From assembly GCA_907163375.1 (NCBI GenBank), contig CAJQUW010007784.1:558001-622000 (forward strand): DNA of 64,000 nt, in the 5' to 3' direction. This stretch comes from Prostheceraeus crozeri (Eukaryota > Platyhelminthes > Polycladida > Euryleptidae). Position numbers and translations under genes: made by a program. This document shows, one piece after another, positions 40,041 through 51,046 of the stretch (its first letter is position 1; every line of letters starts with the position of its first letter). Under the pieces are notes generated by a model, which had not been told where the DNA came from, did not search any database, and saw only the letters and a program-made list of their open reading frames with translations.

Positions 40041-41850
40041 GTATGGAACGTATTTTCCTTTTATGGACCACAGGTGGGAAGACCAGAAGAAGAAAAGGAG
40101 ACGTTCTGGAGCGAATTGTAAGACGAAGTGGAGAGCGTGAAGGAATCTGAGGTACTAATTGTTGCTGGAGACTTAAATGGTCATGTCGGTGCATGAGGCA
40201 CGGTTTTCAGGAAATTATTGGACCATATGGATATGGAGCAAAAAATCGAGATGGAGAATGCTGCACTTCTGTCAAAGTAGAGAGCTGAGAGTGCTCAACA
40301 CTATGTTCAAAAGGACGAAGAAAAGAAAATAACATACAAAAGTGGAGAGGCAAAACCCCAAATCGATTACATTCTTTTTCGAAGAGAACAGCAAATAAAT
40401 GTAAAAGACTGTAAGGTCATCCCAGGAGAGGAATGTCTCACACAGCTCAGGTTGCTATACACTGATCTCATGAAAAGCATAAAAAAGAAAAGGATATCGA
40501 CAGGAGAAAGAAAAATCAAAGAATGGAAGTTAAATGACAAGGAAATAGCGACGAAATTCGCAGAGAAAGCTCAACACAAAAACGAAATGAATAATGGAGG
40601 ATGGGAAGAGCTATGGGAAAATGTGCTTGAGGTAGCAGAAGAAATATGTGGGATGACAAGTGGAACTAGAAGGAAGGAAAGAGAAGCTTGGTGGTGGAAT
40701 GAGTCCGCACAGGCACAGATCAAGAGAAAGAAAGCGGTGTTTAAAAGATGGCAGAAGACAAGACTTGCAGATGACTGGTCAGCGTACAAATGAAAAAGAC
40801 AGCGCCATAACAAAGGAAGCCTGAGAATACAGGAATAGGAACCTAGGCAGTGAAGAAAAGCAAAGGGAAATCTTTAAGAATGCAAAACAAATGAAGAAAG
40901 AAAGAAAAGACGTCATTGGTGCAAAATTGATTGAAGACGAGAGAGAAGAGATTCAAGTTGAAGAGGGAGAAATGATCGAAACACAGAGAAGATATTTTGA
41001 GAGGTTATTACATGAAGAAAATGAGCACCTAATTGAAGATGTTGCAAAAGTTGAGGGACTGCTAGAATCAGTCACAGAAGACGAAGTGAAAATGGTCTTT
41101 ATGGAATGAAAAGCAAAAAAGCATCAGGACCGACCGGAAGTATGTTAAAAAAGGCGAAAAGAGAGGATTGACAATATAAAAGAGTCTATCACATTTTTGT
41201 AGACCTGGAGAAGGCGTTCGACAGGGTCTCTCAGAAGACAAGAAATAACCGAAAGACTTGTGACCGTGGTTATGTCGATATAAGAGGAGTCTAAGTCAAG
41301 AGTGAGGACAGTGGTGGGAACATCGAACGAATTCCACATCGGTGTTGGAGTCCTCCAAGGATCAGTCCTGAGTCCGCTGCTATTCATTACAGTAATGGAA
41401 GAAGCCACAAAAGAATCAAAGAAAAATGGCCCGCGGGAACTTTTTTTTGCAGACGACTTGGTGTTAACAGTAGACAGCAAAGGAGAGTTGATCAATATGT
41501 TTAAAAAGTGGCAGGAAGGGATGAAGAGAAGAGGCATGAAAATCAATATGAATCAGAGAAGTGTCATACAATGGACCTAGCTGAGAAGATCAGGCAGAGA
41601 AGACTCCGATGGCACGGTCATGTTGATAGAAAAGAAGAAGGTTGCCTTGTGAAGGAAATGGAAATCATGGAAGTGGATGGAAAGAGACAGAGAGGAAGAC
41701 GTGGAGAAGGTGCGTGGAAGATATGGCAAAGCTGGAAAACAGGGAAGAGCTAGCTCAAACAGGAGTAGTTCGAGAAGAGCCATTGTCGCACGTCCAACCC
41801 CAAGATGATAGGAAAATAAAGACGCTAAACGTTGATGATGATCATCAGCA
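40041..41850 (+). mobile_element. RTE-like LINE remnant (endonuclease and reverse transcriptase)
   Basis: The apurinic-endonuclease part shows YGPQVGRPEEEKETFWSEL, VAGDLNGHVG and PQIDYILFRR, as in RTE/CFDP2-type proteins. After a charged linker the reverse transcriptase part shows DLEKAFDRV, GVLQGSVLSPLLF and FADDLVL, and the C-terminus shows RRLRWHGHV and GKRQRGR. Several stops and frame changes interrupt it, and the fingers region before DLEKAFDRV is largely deleted (about 41,140-41,175). It ends near a GATGATGATCATCAG repeat. The clade call is by motif only. Confidence 0.75.
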
Positions 41851-42253
41851 TCGTATTTTCTTAGCAATCTCGAACGCTCTACGAACGGCACATGGGCGGT
41901 ATTGAAAAACACCAGCAAATTTCGTGAAAGTTCTTGATGGTCACCGGTGAGGGTAGAGAAATCAAAATCATCGATATCTCCGCCATAAACTTAAGACATA
42001 CATCATCAGATTGTGTGACGGAGTTTTGAAATTGGATTTTCTCAAATACTGATATCCTGAGATTCGAAATAGCACACGGGATTGTAACCCCTCACAGAAA
42101 TCCGATACTACGAGTACAATGATGAAGAACTAGGACGGACATGCACATTGAAAACAACATCACGTCGTGAACATGCGTTGTCATGACTAAACGACGGCGG
42201 CTTCTAGTTGTTGACCAAGGTTAGGTACATTGTCAGCATACTATACAAGTACG
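41851..42253. other. Intronic DNA, no feature recognised
   Basis: Short unannotated stretch between the LINE and the hAT element. It ends with the left 8-bp target duplication CAAGTACG of the hAT. Confidence 0.5.
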
Positions 42254-43690
42254 CAGTGGCGGCCCGTCCATATGGGCGCCTGGGGCGCAGCCCTCCATTA
42301 AAAATTATTTACATCAAAGAAAATTTACACAGAACATTGCGCTGAAACGCAACTGATCTGATAGACTGAATTGAACTATCAATAGTTCAACCTGTACTGC
42401 TAAACACATTCGAGGCGTGGTTCAGTGACTCATTCAGACGTCACTCTCCCTCTCTTCTACCGGATGGGGCGCACAGTCTGTGCGCCTTGATTCATACATG
42501 TTTTGCTGATCATACATCTGCATACATCGAAGATTTTTAGCAGCTTCGCACGCGTAAACAATGCATGGATGGGGATTTCTCTTTTTCGGGTCTCGCTTTC
42601 GTACATTTTGATTAGGTAACGCCGCGCGTGCGTTAGGAAGTCAGATTCTGGTCAAACTTATGCTATTCTGATGCGTGTATACAAACCTTGGACTGGCGAA
42701 GCACTTTCAATCATAACTGTGTCTCACTGTGTCGACTGAAAATGAATCAGATTGCATATCTTTTAAGAAAGCCGTTTTCTCAACATTCCCTACAAGAAAA
42801 AATTGAAATTAGAAATCTCGGTCCGCCGAGGCCACGACTCAACGGCAGCCAAGCTCACGTTTCAAGCGACAGAGGACGAAACTACAGGAGAAATTTTAAT
42901 ACAGAATGGTATTCGAGATGTGAATGGCTTTGTGGATCAGATGAACTGGAAGCTGTATTTTGTTTTCCTTGTGTGCTATTTGGTGGTGATCATCGCTGGA
43001 CTTTACATGGATACAAGGACTGGAAACACCTATCGTCCAGAATACAGCAACATGAACAGTCTCGCACCCATCTTGCTTCTGCCTATCAACTTGGAACTTT
43101 TGGAGAGAACAACATCGCGCAACTACTGGACGAAAGTTACAAGAATCTCCAAATTGTTCTGACAACTCCCATGTCAACAGCTGAAGCTGAACGGTGTTTT
43201 TCAACCATGAAGCGCATAAAAACATTCTTTCGCAATACCATGACAGATAACCGCATGAATGCTCTTGCTATGCTTGCTATTGACAAAAACCTTGTCCGAA
43301 GCATTCCGAATTTTAACGAACAGGTTATTGACATTTTTCAAACTTTGAAAGAGCGAAGAGTCGACTTCGCTTATAAATCGTGAATAAATGAAAATGATAA
43401 ATGAAGTCGTTTTTACATTTGATGCCGGTTTCTGTTATCAAATCCAAATTTTTTCTTTCTTTACTTAACTTGGAAGTGTTCGAGCGATGATTTTGCTTTT
43501 AAGTAGGCTTCCGAATATAATGTCATTATGAAGGACCACAGTAGTATATTTGCACTGAGGCTTATCATGTCATAAACAGGCATTTACATAGGCGTAAATG
43601 AAATATAGCAGAGACCGCAGTAGATGATGGGCTAAGATGAAGACGTTTGTATTGCGCCCCACATGAGCAGGACTGCACGAGCCGCCACTG
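42254..43690 (+). mobile_element. hAT element with perfect ends (ZMYM1/TTF-type), internally deleted
   Basis: Left terminus CAGTGGCGGCCCGT and right terminus ACGAGCCGCCACTG form inverted ends, flanked by identical 8-bp duplications CAAGTACG at 42,246-42,253 and 43,691-43,698. The total length is 1,437 bp, against the 3-4 kb usual for autonomous relatives. The single gene inside (42,688-43,383) keeps only the two ends of the transposase. Undamaged TSDs and an open frame suggest a fairly recent insertion. Confidence 0.9.
42688..43383 (+). CDS. Miniaturised hAT transposase (TTF-type zinc finger plus dimerisation domain)
   Basis: A 231-residue frame without stops. Residues about 55-125 form a TTF/ZMYM-type zinc finger: RNFNTEWYSRCEWLCGS, FCFPCVLFGGDH, W-K-H-L, and a final H-x4-H. 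Residues about 150-215 form the hAT C-terminal dimerisation block: TTPMSTAEAERCFSTMKRIKTFFRNTM and RMNALAMLAID. The catalytic RNase H-like middle, several hundred residues in relatives, is missing, yet the frame is kept across the join. It cannot cut DNA, but could bind element ends or dimerise with full transposase, acting as a repressor; that is inference. Confidence 0.78.
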   Translation: MDWRSTFNHNCVSLCRLKMNQIAYLLRKPFSQHSLQEKIEIRNLGPPRPRLNGSQAHVSSDRGRNYRRNFNTEWYSRCEWLCGSDELEAVFCFPCVLFGGDHRWTLHGYKDWKHLSSRIQQHEQSRTHLASAYQLGTFGENNIAQLLDESYKNLQIVLTTPMSTAEAERCFSTMKRIKTFFRNTMTDNRMNALAMLAIDKNLVRSIPNFNEQVIDIFQTLKERRVDFAYKS

Positions 43691-43698
43691 CAAGTACG

Positions 43699-44475
43699 TA
43701 TTCACGATTATCGCTATTTCTCTTAAAGTGTAGATCTTTTTTATTATGTTTTATATCATTTTTTTATTCTTTGCCTTGTGACAAGAATTTGAAACTGGTT
43801 TCAATAATTCGACTCTTCTTAAGATCTAGCAACATTGACACGTGCCTGACCGAGAAGCTCAACATTGTCCATTCTAGTACCACAAACAAAGCAAAACGTC
43901 AGACTTGAGTTATTGATTCTTTTGTTTTTTCGCCTCCTACTGTGCAACCAGTCGTCAACTTGCAATTTCTGAACATGAACAACTCAAGTCATGCTGATTA
44001 GTACGAGTTTCACACGAATCCGGATAGATGTAATAAAAAAAGCCAAGGAAAAAATATCCAGAGAACTTCAACGGATACTGCAATAAAATCCATTGGACAT
44101 CTTCAGATCTGGGACTCCGGTAATGAGGATGCACTTACACTTAAAAGGCGTATGATAAATTAGCTTTCTTTTACACTTGAAATTTGATCAGGCGCATGAT
44201 CCATTCATCTCAATCACCTGGATCGTTCATGCAATAAAAATTAAAGCAAAATGACGAGTGGTTGTAATTTCAAGGACCGAAATGCACAAAAATAAATAAT
44301 GCAAGAAACAGGCTGTTTACGAACATTGAATACCCTTAATCGATAAGCACAAGCGCGTCGACAACCATCAATGTGAATGCGCGACCTGCAGTCTATCACT
44401 ATCTTGTGTCTGTCAAATACCAAGTATCGCTGATGTAGTTTTACGGCGATAGTAATCTAGAACTTATTTTTTTCA
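43699..44475. other. Intronic DNA, no feature recognised
   Basis: AT-rich sequence without a convincing frame, repeat or RNA gene. Confidence 0.5.
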
Positions 44476-44748
44476 TTATGTAGCGAGGAGGATAGGCTTT
44501 TGGTGATTAGCTAAGTATCGAACACTCCAAATTCGATGATAGTGCGATGCATTTCGTGCGGCTACGCTGCCATGATCACCCGTAAGCCTATTGGTGGTCA
44601 GCTAAGTATCGGAAACTCAAAATTCGATAATCATAATGCGTGATCATGACAGCGTAGCTGTTCGAAATGCATTGTACTCTTACCGAATTTGGAGTTTCCG
44701 ATACTTAGCTGACCACCAAAAAGGTGCGCTATCCTCCTCTCGACATAA
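44476..44748. mobile_element. Foldback (long inverted repeat) element
   Basis: The left arm starts TTATGTAGCGAGGAGGATAG and the right arm, reverse-complemented, starts TTATGTCGAGAGGAGGATAG; the arms match over about 100 bases, including TCAGCTAAGTATCG and CCAAATTCG. A third, shorter copy in direct orientation lies in the loop (about 44,588-44,629). This is a MITE-like foldback; no protein is encoded. Family not known. Confidence 0.8.
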
Positions 44749-45549
44749 CAAAAAAAAGAGAAATAATGGAAGATTTTTTTCACCGTAATCTGCAATTCTT
44801 GTGTCAAATATAAGCGTGTGGCATCACTACTTTTGCACTAGGACAGTAGCACGATCGCTACAATAATATTTGACTTAGGGCAGCAATTTAGTTTTTATTA
44901 TTTTTTAAAAAACTTTTTTATTACACTGTGAAAGAATTTATCTTGGCAAGTTGTAATTTTAATTTGCCACTATTATCATCAAAACTAATTCCGCCCACTA
45001 GGGTGTTATTCTGTTATTATATCAAGCACAGCGCAGTTCTTGTATTTCGTCCCATCATTATTATATGACGAAATGCAAATTTCGTACGATGTCAAAACAT
45101 GTGTATTATATTATATTACATTATATCGTGCATTGTTTTGCTATCTGTATTGATCGCACGGAAACACATTTGAGATTCCGAATTAAACAACACTATTTTC
45201 TTTGGTCCAAATCAGGTAGCATTTCTGAAACATCGAGGAGTTATATCTGTCGTCACTTCACTGATATCATTGCTAAGAATTACATCATTTCATATTTTTC
45301 AGCTGTAGCATGTTGCAGGTACCCGACACATCATGCACACGGAACCTTTAAGGACATATCTGTATTGGTCCTAGTAACCTTGCTATTATTCTTACTGTAT
45401 GTCCATGGTTTTACGGCATAACACTACTGATTCAAGTCGTTTTCCTTCATGAGACCTCCACGGGCAAACAAATTTATATCAATATACCTACAATTTGCAC
45501 AAATGAATATTCAAGATAGATAACTATAAAGAATTGATCAGATCATCAC
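44749..45549. other. Intronic DNA, no feature recognised
   Basis: AT-rich stretch downstream (on the minus strand) of the middle exon. Nothing convincing seen. Confidence 0.45.
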
Positions 45550-45774
45550 CTGAGGCAAAGCTTGCAATTGAAGCTGCGTGCCCGCAGTACTATGAAGGAT
45601 AGTTCCAGAAGGATGAAGTGCTTGGACGGTTAAAGGAGTTGTAAATTGAACTGTTTGACCCTGCTGTCCAGTCCCAGTCACCGCAGTTAGTGGCTGAAGC
45701 TGAACGGTTCTGGCTGCACTCAGAGATGTTTGCGTCGGCGCGAGAGATATCTGCTGAGTTGTTAGTTGCTGAAA
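45550..45774 (-). CDS. Middle exon of the zinc-finger transcription factor (Gln/Thr-rich)
   Basis: A 225-base, phase-0 exon: acceptor CACATTTTCAG at 45,775 (or an alternative 6 bases further in) and donor CTCAG/GTGATG at 45,549. It codes for QLTTQQISLAPTQTSL, VQLQPLTAVTGTGQQGQ and QLQLQALPQ, a Gln/Thr-rich activation-type region. It joins in frame to the exons at 53.1 and 36.9 kb. No stop in frame across the exon. Confidence 0.78.
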
Positions 45775-46455
45775 CTGAAAATGTGAAATATTAACATACA
45801 TATAAAATATTCTTTGGATGTAGGTTTTAGCATTTAGCACACGATTAGCATTCATAGGACAAACAAATAATGAACGCGAAGAGCACTAAGTTCTTAGATT
45901 GTCGCGAAGAAGACCGAAGAGATGAAAAAATCTGAAAATTACAGGAGCCGGAGTTCAGTAGGCAGAGTCCAGCATCCAATCGGAGATAAAGCTAGATCGA
46001 AAGGAGTATTTTTGAACCTGATAAAATCTGCAACCCAGGAAACCCGGAATAATCGTATTTATAATATTGTTTTTTTATATATGACACGTTATGTCAAGAA
46101 ATAAGTAAATAAGGAAGTGTTCGCGAAGAACAATTTTGCCGAGAATCGGTAAAAAACGACTTTATGCGGCAAAACATTTTTGCGAATTCTATCGAACGCA
46201 TAAAGGAGTGCAACCACCAGGACAAGTGCACTGGATCTTTTCGAACCGTCGATCGTTTGAGAAGTTGACTCATCGTAGGTTCCCTGTAGCTTCAATTAAA
46301 AACTTAGCTTTCCGTCAGGATGGCAACTCGCTAATTGAACAAAATTCATCGACTGAATTGAGAATATCCAGGAGCCTCACAACACTTCACACTTCTGTCT
46401 TCTGTTGGCTCTGGCATATCTTTAAGTCGTCTTGAGGGATTTAAGTTATTTGGAA
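45775..46455. other. Intronic DNA, no feature recognised
   Basis: Between the middle exon and a tRNA-like repeat. No convincing coding frame. Confidence 0.45.
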
Positions 46456-46459
46456 TTCT

Positions 46460-46560
46460 TCAGTAGCCAAGACTCTCCATGCAGTTGGTAGGGAATTGGC
46501 CTAGATAGCCAGAGGTCGGTAGGTCAAAACCGCAGACATGCGGTTGCTTACCAATAAATT
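46460..46560 (+). repeat. tRNA-derived SINE head
   Basis: CAGTTGGTAGGGAATTGGCC, then TAGATAGCCAGAGGTCGGTAGG and TCAAAACCGC, follow the order of a tRNA gene: A-box region, anticodon arm, variable loop, B-box region. The acceptor stem does not pair and the B box (GGTCAAAACC) departs from consensus, so this is a SINE or decayed tRNA copy rather than a working tRNA. Confidence 0.55.
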
Positions 46561-47155
46561 GAGCAGCTATATTCCAAAATTTGCCAGCAATGAAAATTTC
46601 ACCCCGTCCTAGTCATTCGTACATCGCACAAGGCAGTGAAGCAGCTGTTCGTGCTCACTGCATTTAGAAGCTTGAGATCAAACAGTTGTGCGGGTGAGCT
46701 ACAGTTCCTGGAAATATCGCGCGACTTTGGACAACGAGGTGACTTAGGACAAAATATAAATCTGAGCATTACACCAAGTAACTACTTTCAAAAGCTTTTT
46801 ATAACAATCGATCGCCATTATTATAATGCGGGACACATGCTACAATTACATGGCACTTGATATTCTGATGAGATTTCACTTTTTAATAAATATTCCAATT
46901 ATGAATCACATTACAAACCAGGAAACTTCCCCCCTCCTCCTAAAGAATGGTACCGCTATTCAACATAACCGCTTTCATAAAATATGGAATATCAGTGTAA
47001 TATGCTTGAGAATCACCTAAATTTTATTTTGAGCTTTTTCACTTGTTGAAATAATGATTAAGAATAAAGTAAAATGCCTGTCAACAGCCAACCGACTGTA
47101 AATGGGCAAAATGGGTGACTTTGGACAGTGGATGTGCCGAAATATATGTGCTTTA
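46561..47155. other. Intronic DNA, no feature recognised
   Basis: No feature seen between the tRNA-like repeat and the left end of the larger hAT. Confidence 0.45.
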
Positions 47156-47405
47156 CAGCGTTTCCAAAGTAAAATCTGAGAACCCGAGCAGGCCAAGTAA
47201 ATCCGCGCAGGTGGACCCTAACCCCCCTTTACATTGCAGTTTTAAGACCATATTTGTGATTTTCTGGATTTCATTTTCTTGCATATTCAAAAATGAATCC
47301 TACATAGTGATGTACAACTTTTACTTTCAATCTTAAGTAGACTTTCGATGGAACCTGATTGGGTCACTATAACTGTTTCTATCAATAGGGTCAACATATT
47401 GTAAC

Positions 47406-48130
47406 CACGGTGACCACTCTTAAAAAAACAAAAAACAGACCTAATGGTATATAAGTAGCATAGTTAGCATTGTCAGTCTACATTTTTGGTATTTCATTGT
47501 AGATTCACGAATTCATGTACCTTAAATTGGAAATTATGACACCAATTTTGTTGTGAAGGAAATCACATGAAGTTTAATTTTCTTGATATTCAAACTGAGC
47601 GCTCCTGAATGACCGGCACATAAGCGTGCGTAAATAAAATAGCTACTCCTCCAAATGACACGCTTAATTGAATATCATCATTTAGACCTAAGGGAGTGTA
47701 AGGCATCAGGAGCAAGTCTACAACTAAAATCCTTGGCCATAAATTCTAACACCAACAACTTACATGATAATAGCCTGAATTAAAAAGACTAGATGATCAT
47801 AAAATATATTAAACTCAGCCATTATCTAAAAAGCACGGGATCTGTAACACCAGAAGAGAATCTCATAAACAATCCGCAATCGATAAAACTCCATAACAAT
47901 CCAATAATCCATCATTTGAATACAGACTTGCGTTTCATGGGAATGATATTTCAGAAAAAATGATGCACTAGACAGCCTGACTACCAAACTGATTGACACA
48001 TTTTCACTCACCTATAGATAAAAACTAGACTCCTACAAAAAAAAAGGAATAAAACAGATTTGCCCTAAAAAAAGACCTAGAAAAGACCAAAACAGACTAG
48101 TCTGTTTAAAAAGACCGAGTGGTCACCCTG
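47406..48130. mobile_element. Non-autonomous hAT (MITE-like), nested
   Basis: Ends CACGGTGACCACTCTTAAAA and, reverse-complemented, CAGGGTGACCACTCGGTC; flanked by perfect 8-bp duplications ATTGTAAC at 47,398-47,405 and 48,131-48,138. It is 725 bp long with no coding frame. CAGGGTGACCACT is a common hAT terminus. It inserted into the subterminal region of the larger hAT, so it is younger. Confidence 0.88.
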
Positions 48131-48434
48131 ATTGTAACTAGTAGTACTAGTAGGTAACTATAAACAAAGCGTAGTGTAGTAGGTACTGTATTTTCAGTAA
48201 TAATCAAAGACTTACAAAACAAAATGAACAGGAAACTATTCCGGTACCAATATCTCTCGAGTCAAGTGGCATGGGAATGTGACTACAACAAAAGATCTTC
48301 ATGATAATTATTGCAAAAAAATTCAAAAGTGGCCTAATGGTCCACGTTTTACTACATTTCACGGTAACTGAGTGTGAAGGACATATGGCTTATCTGAATG
48401 CAGATGTACATATTGACAGAAAAATAAATCTTTT

Positions 48435-50780
48435 TTAAGAAAAATTGTATTTATCCATTGAATTTGTAACAACTTGAATTGAGGATGACGAGAAAATAGT
48501 CAGAAAATGACGCCTCGTATCCATCAGTGGTTCGGTCGAAGGTAAAGTTCTCTTCAACTTTCTTTTGGACTCATCTTTTTTCGATGACACGGGAGCTGCA
48601 TCTGTTATCGACTGTGCTTCTAGCATAAGCCTCTTGGCTGCCTCCATGTATTCCATGGCCGTTTTCCGCTTACTCTCGGCGAGTTTCTCTGCGGATTCCT
48701 TTTCTTGCTTGACTCTTTCTCTTTCCATCTCTTTCTCCCTGGCTTTCAGATCTTCCTCTTTCTTTTTTTTTCTGCTTCAATGCGCTCCTTTTCCTTTTGC
48801 TTCAGATACTGCATGTAGGAATTCGATGCCTCATAGCAACGATCGAGCAACTTGCGTCCAATTGAGAACGTTACACTCTTGTATCCGCGATTTCGCATAA
48901 ATAATTTCACTGTCAGAATACCGTTAAAGTTGGGATCCTGCAATCTGTTGCGGTCTGTGGTCAAAATGCGATTCATCGAGCTAAACAATCTTTCAGTGTC
49001 AACGTTGCCATGAGGTAGAATAATGCAACTTTTGGCCAGTGCACTCAAACTGTGGTAGGCATCCTTCGAGGCTATCTGTTTCCAAAATTTGGGCAGGTCG
49101 ACTTCCTCTGTGTCAATTTGCGCATCGCTACGAAACTTGCGCCATTCAAGAAGTGCGTCGGCGTCGCAATCGAAATTCAACTGGGATTTGACGTGAATGA
49201 AATCTTCTTCCGCAACATTTTCCCTCTGCTTCGAATCCAAGAATTTGCAAGCCCTCAGAAGACGTTTACCAATAGGCAAGTAATGGATCAAAGATCGAAG
49301 GAGCTGGCCATAGAACAGACGAGCTCGTTGAAAAAATAATGCACGTTGTGCTGCCGTAAGATGGTCGTTACGAAGAGCTTCTCTAGCTTTCCCGCCAATC
49401 AGCAAATTGTCATCCGATAATTGTTCAACATTGTTCAACAATTCATCTTCATTCATCACCTTGTCAACATATTCTTGTCGAATAAAGGAACAACAGACGT
49501 CCGAAATGATCGATATCATACGATCGTAGATCAAATGTATCACAGGAGCTGACGTTTGAAAGAAGATCTCAAAGTCTTTAACGTTTTCAGGGCGAACAGC
49601 ACAAAATTCATATAAAGGGGAGAAACGGCGAATCTAGGAATTTCCGTACTCTCTTAACCCGTTCCTTTTTCTGCTCCGAAGCTGGCAACGATGAGAAGAA
49701 TTCAGATAAAGCGGGAAGCAATTCCAGAAACCGCTGAACCACTTCATAAATTTGAAGCCATCTAGTCTCCACTCTACGCAGAAATTTCAAAGGTTCCAAG
49801 TCCATCATTTTCTGAATTTTTATGAAAGGATTGGCGGCTTTGGCATACCGTAGATAGAAAAATGTATCATCAATAGCTTCTTCAAGCTCCTCGCCCAGTG
49901 ATGACATCGCTTTCTCGACCGTGTTGTGGACATGGTGCATTGAGCAACCCCCAACGTCGAGCAAGTTAGGATTGTCTTTCTTCAAGATGGATATGACGCC
50001 ACCTTTCTGGCCACGCATGACGTTAGCACTATCCGACATGACAGCGATACAATTTAGCAACGGTATATTTCTTGATACTAGCTCTTCTTTGATAATATCC
50101 GCCATCGTTTGAGCAGATGCCTCTCCTAGGGAGTGAATGGCAAGAAAGTCGGTATAAACTTTTGAAGTGTCGGAGTCGAAATGGCGAATTAATATGGCTA
50201 GCCACTTTCGGGAATAATCTATCGAGCCTTCGTCCATTAGAATACAGTATCGGTCAGTAAAATTGGGGTTCAGAATATCTTCGTCAATGTGCTTCGCAAT
50301 GTCAAATGAAGTCAAATACGAAGCCTTCTGCGTTTTACTTTCATTGCTTGCAAAACCTTACATTCATCACACATACTTCGCAACGTTTCGCATACATCAT
50401 CAGCTATCAAGAAAGGCAAATCATGGAACACGCTAAAGAGGCACCAACGGATCTCCGCAGCGAGTACGTTGTCGGAATTATCATCAGCGATTGACTTCTT
50501 AGATTTCTTAGAAACAAAAAATCCAATTTCTTCATCCCCTTCAACGCTACCATACCACGTTTGTGATCAACAGTAGCTACATGGGCTTTAAGTCGAGGGC
50601 GCACGTCATCACAAGGCAGACGAAGTGGCGCCCGCGATTATTCGCTGAGACCTTCCATACACAGCAATCACAAAGTGCGATGAACCGATGGGAAATGTAT
50701 TTACCTAATATACGCACGTATATCGTTCTCTCTTTTGGTTTGACATCAGTTTTACCACTGCAACCTGATGAAGCGGACCT
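48435..50780 (-). pseudogene. hAT transposase (BED-finger type), frameshifted
   Basis: In order from 50.8 kb leftward: traces of a BED-type N-terminus with stops; AAEIRWCLFSVFHDLPFLIADD; CILMDEGSIDYSRKWLAILIRH (catalytic region, first Asp); NCIAVMSDSANVMRGQKGGV and GCSMHHVHNTV; RVETRWLQIYEVVQRFLELLP; then SALAKSCIILPHGNVDTERLFSSM and NRILTTDRNRLQDPNFNGIL, the hAT dimerisation domain, and a Lys/Glu-rich coiled tail. Frame changes lie near 49,600 and near 48,750 (at a poly-A/T run), and the N-terminus has several stops. It is inactive but still easily read. Confidence 0.82.
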
Positions 50781-51046
50781 GATAAGTCCACGAAAATTTG
50801 TACATTTCTTTTATTTTATCTAACAAAAAATGTGCTCAATCAAATGTACTACAGAAGCTGTACATTAGGTGAACAATGTCTAATTTAAAATGATTTCTGT
50901 GAAAAACACCACACTAAGATTCAAAACGTAATTAAAACTGAAAAAAGATTGTGACATCAAAATTCCGCGCAGCTTCTCAATTTTCCGCGCTTCCGCGCAG
51001 AAATCGGCAAAACCGCGCAGCTGCGCGCTCACTTTTGGAAACGCTG

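Larger units (their letters stand above)
47156..51046 (-). mobile_element. Full-length hAT element containing a nested hAT
   Basis: Left terminus CAGCGTTTCCAAAGTAAAAT and right terminus, reverse-complemented, CAGCGTTTCCAAAAGTGAGC, form the inverted ends. CCGCGCAG motifs recur just inside both (one on the left, several on the right, 50,960-51,030), typical of subterminal transposase sites. The flanking 8 bases (GTGCTTTA and GCTTCATT) do not match cleanly. The body without the nested 725-bp insert is about 3.2 kb. It encodes a damaged transposase on the minus strand. Confidence 0.75.

Noticed and set aside
46460-46560. Functional tRNA gene
   Set aside because: The order of boxes is tRNA-like but the acceptor stem does not pair and the B box departs from consensus; better a SINE head.
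49052-49339. Plus-strand frame across the hAT transposase
   Set aside because: It is a shadow of the well-supported minus-strand hAT coding sequence.
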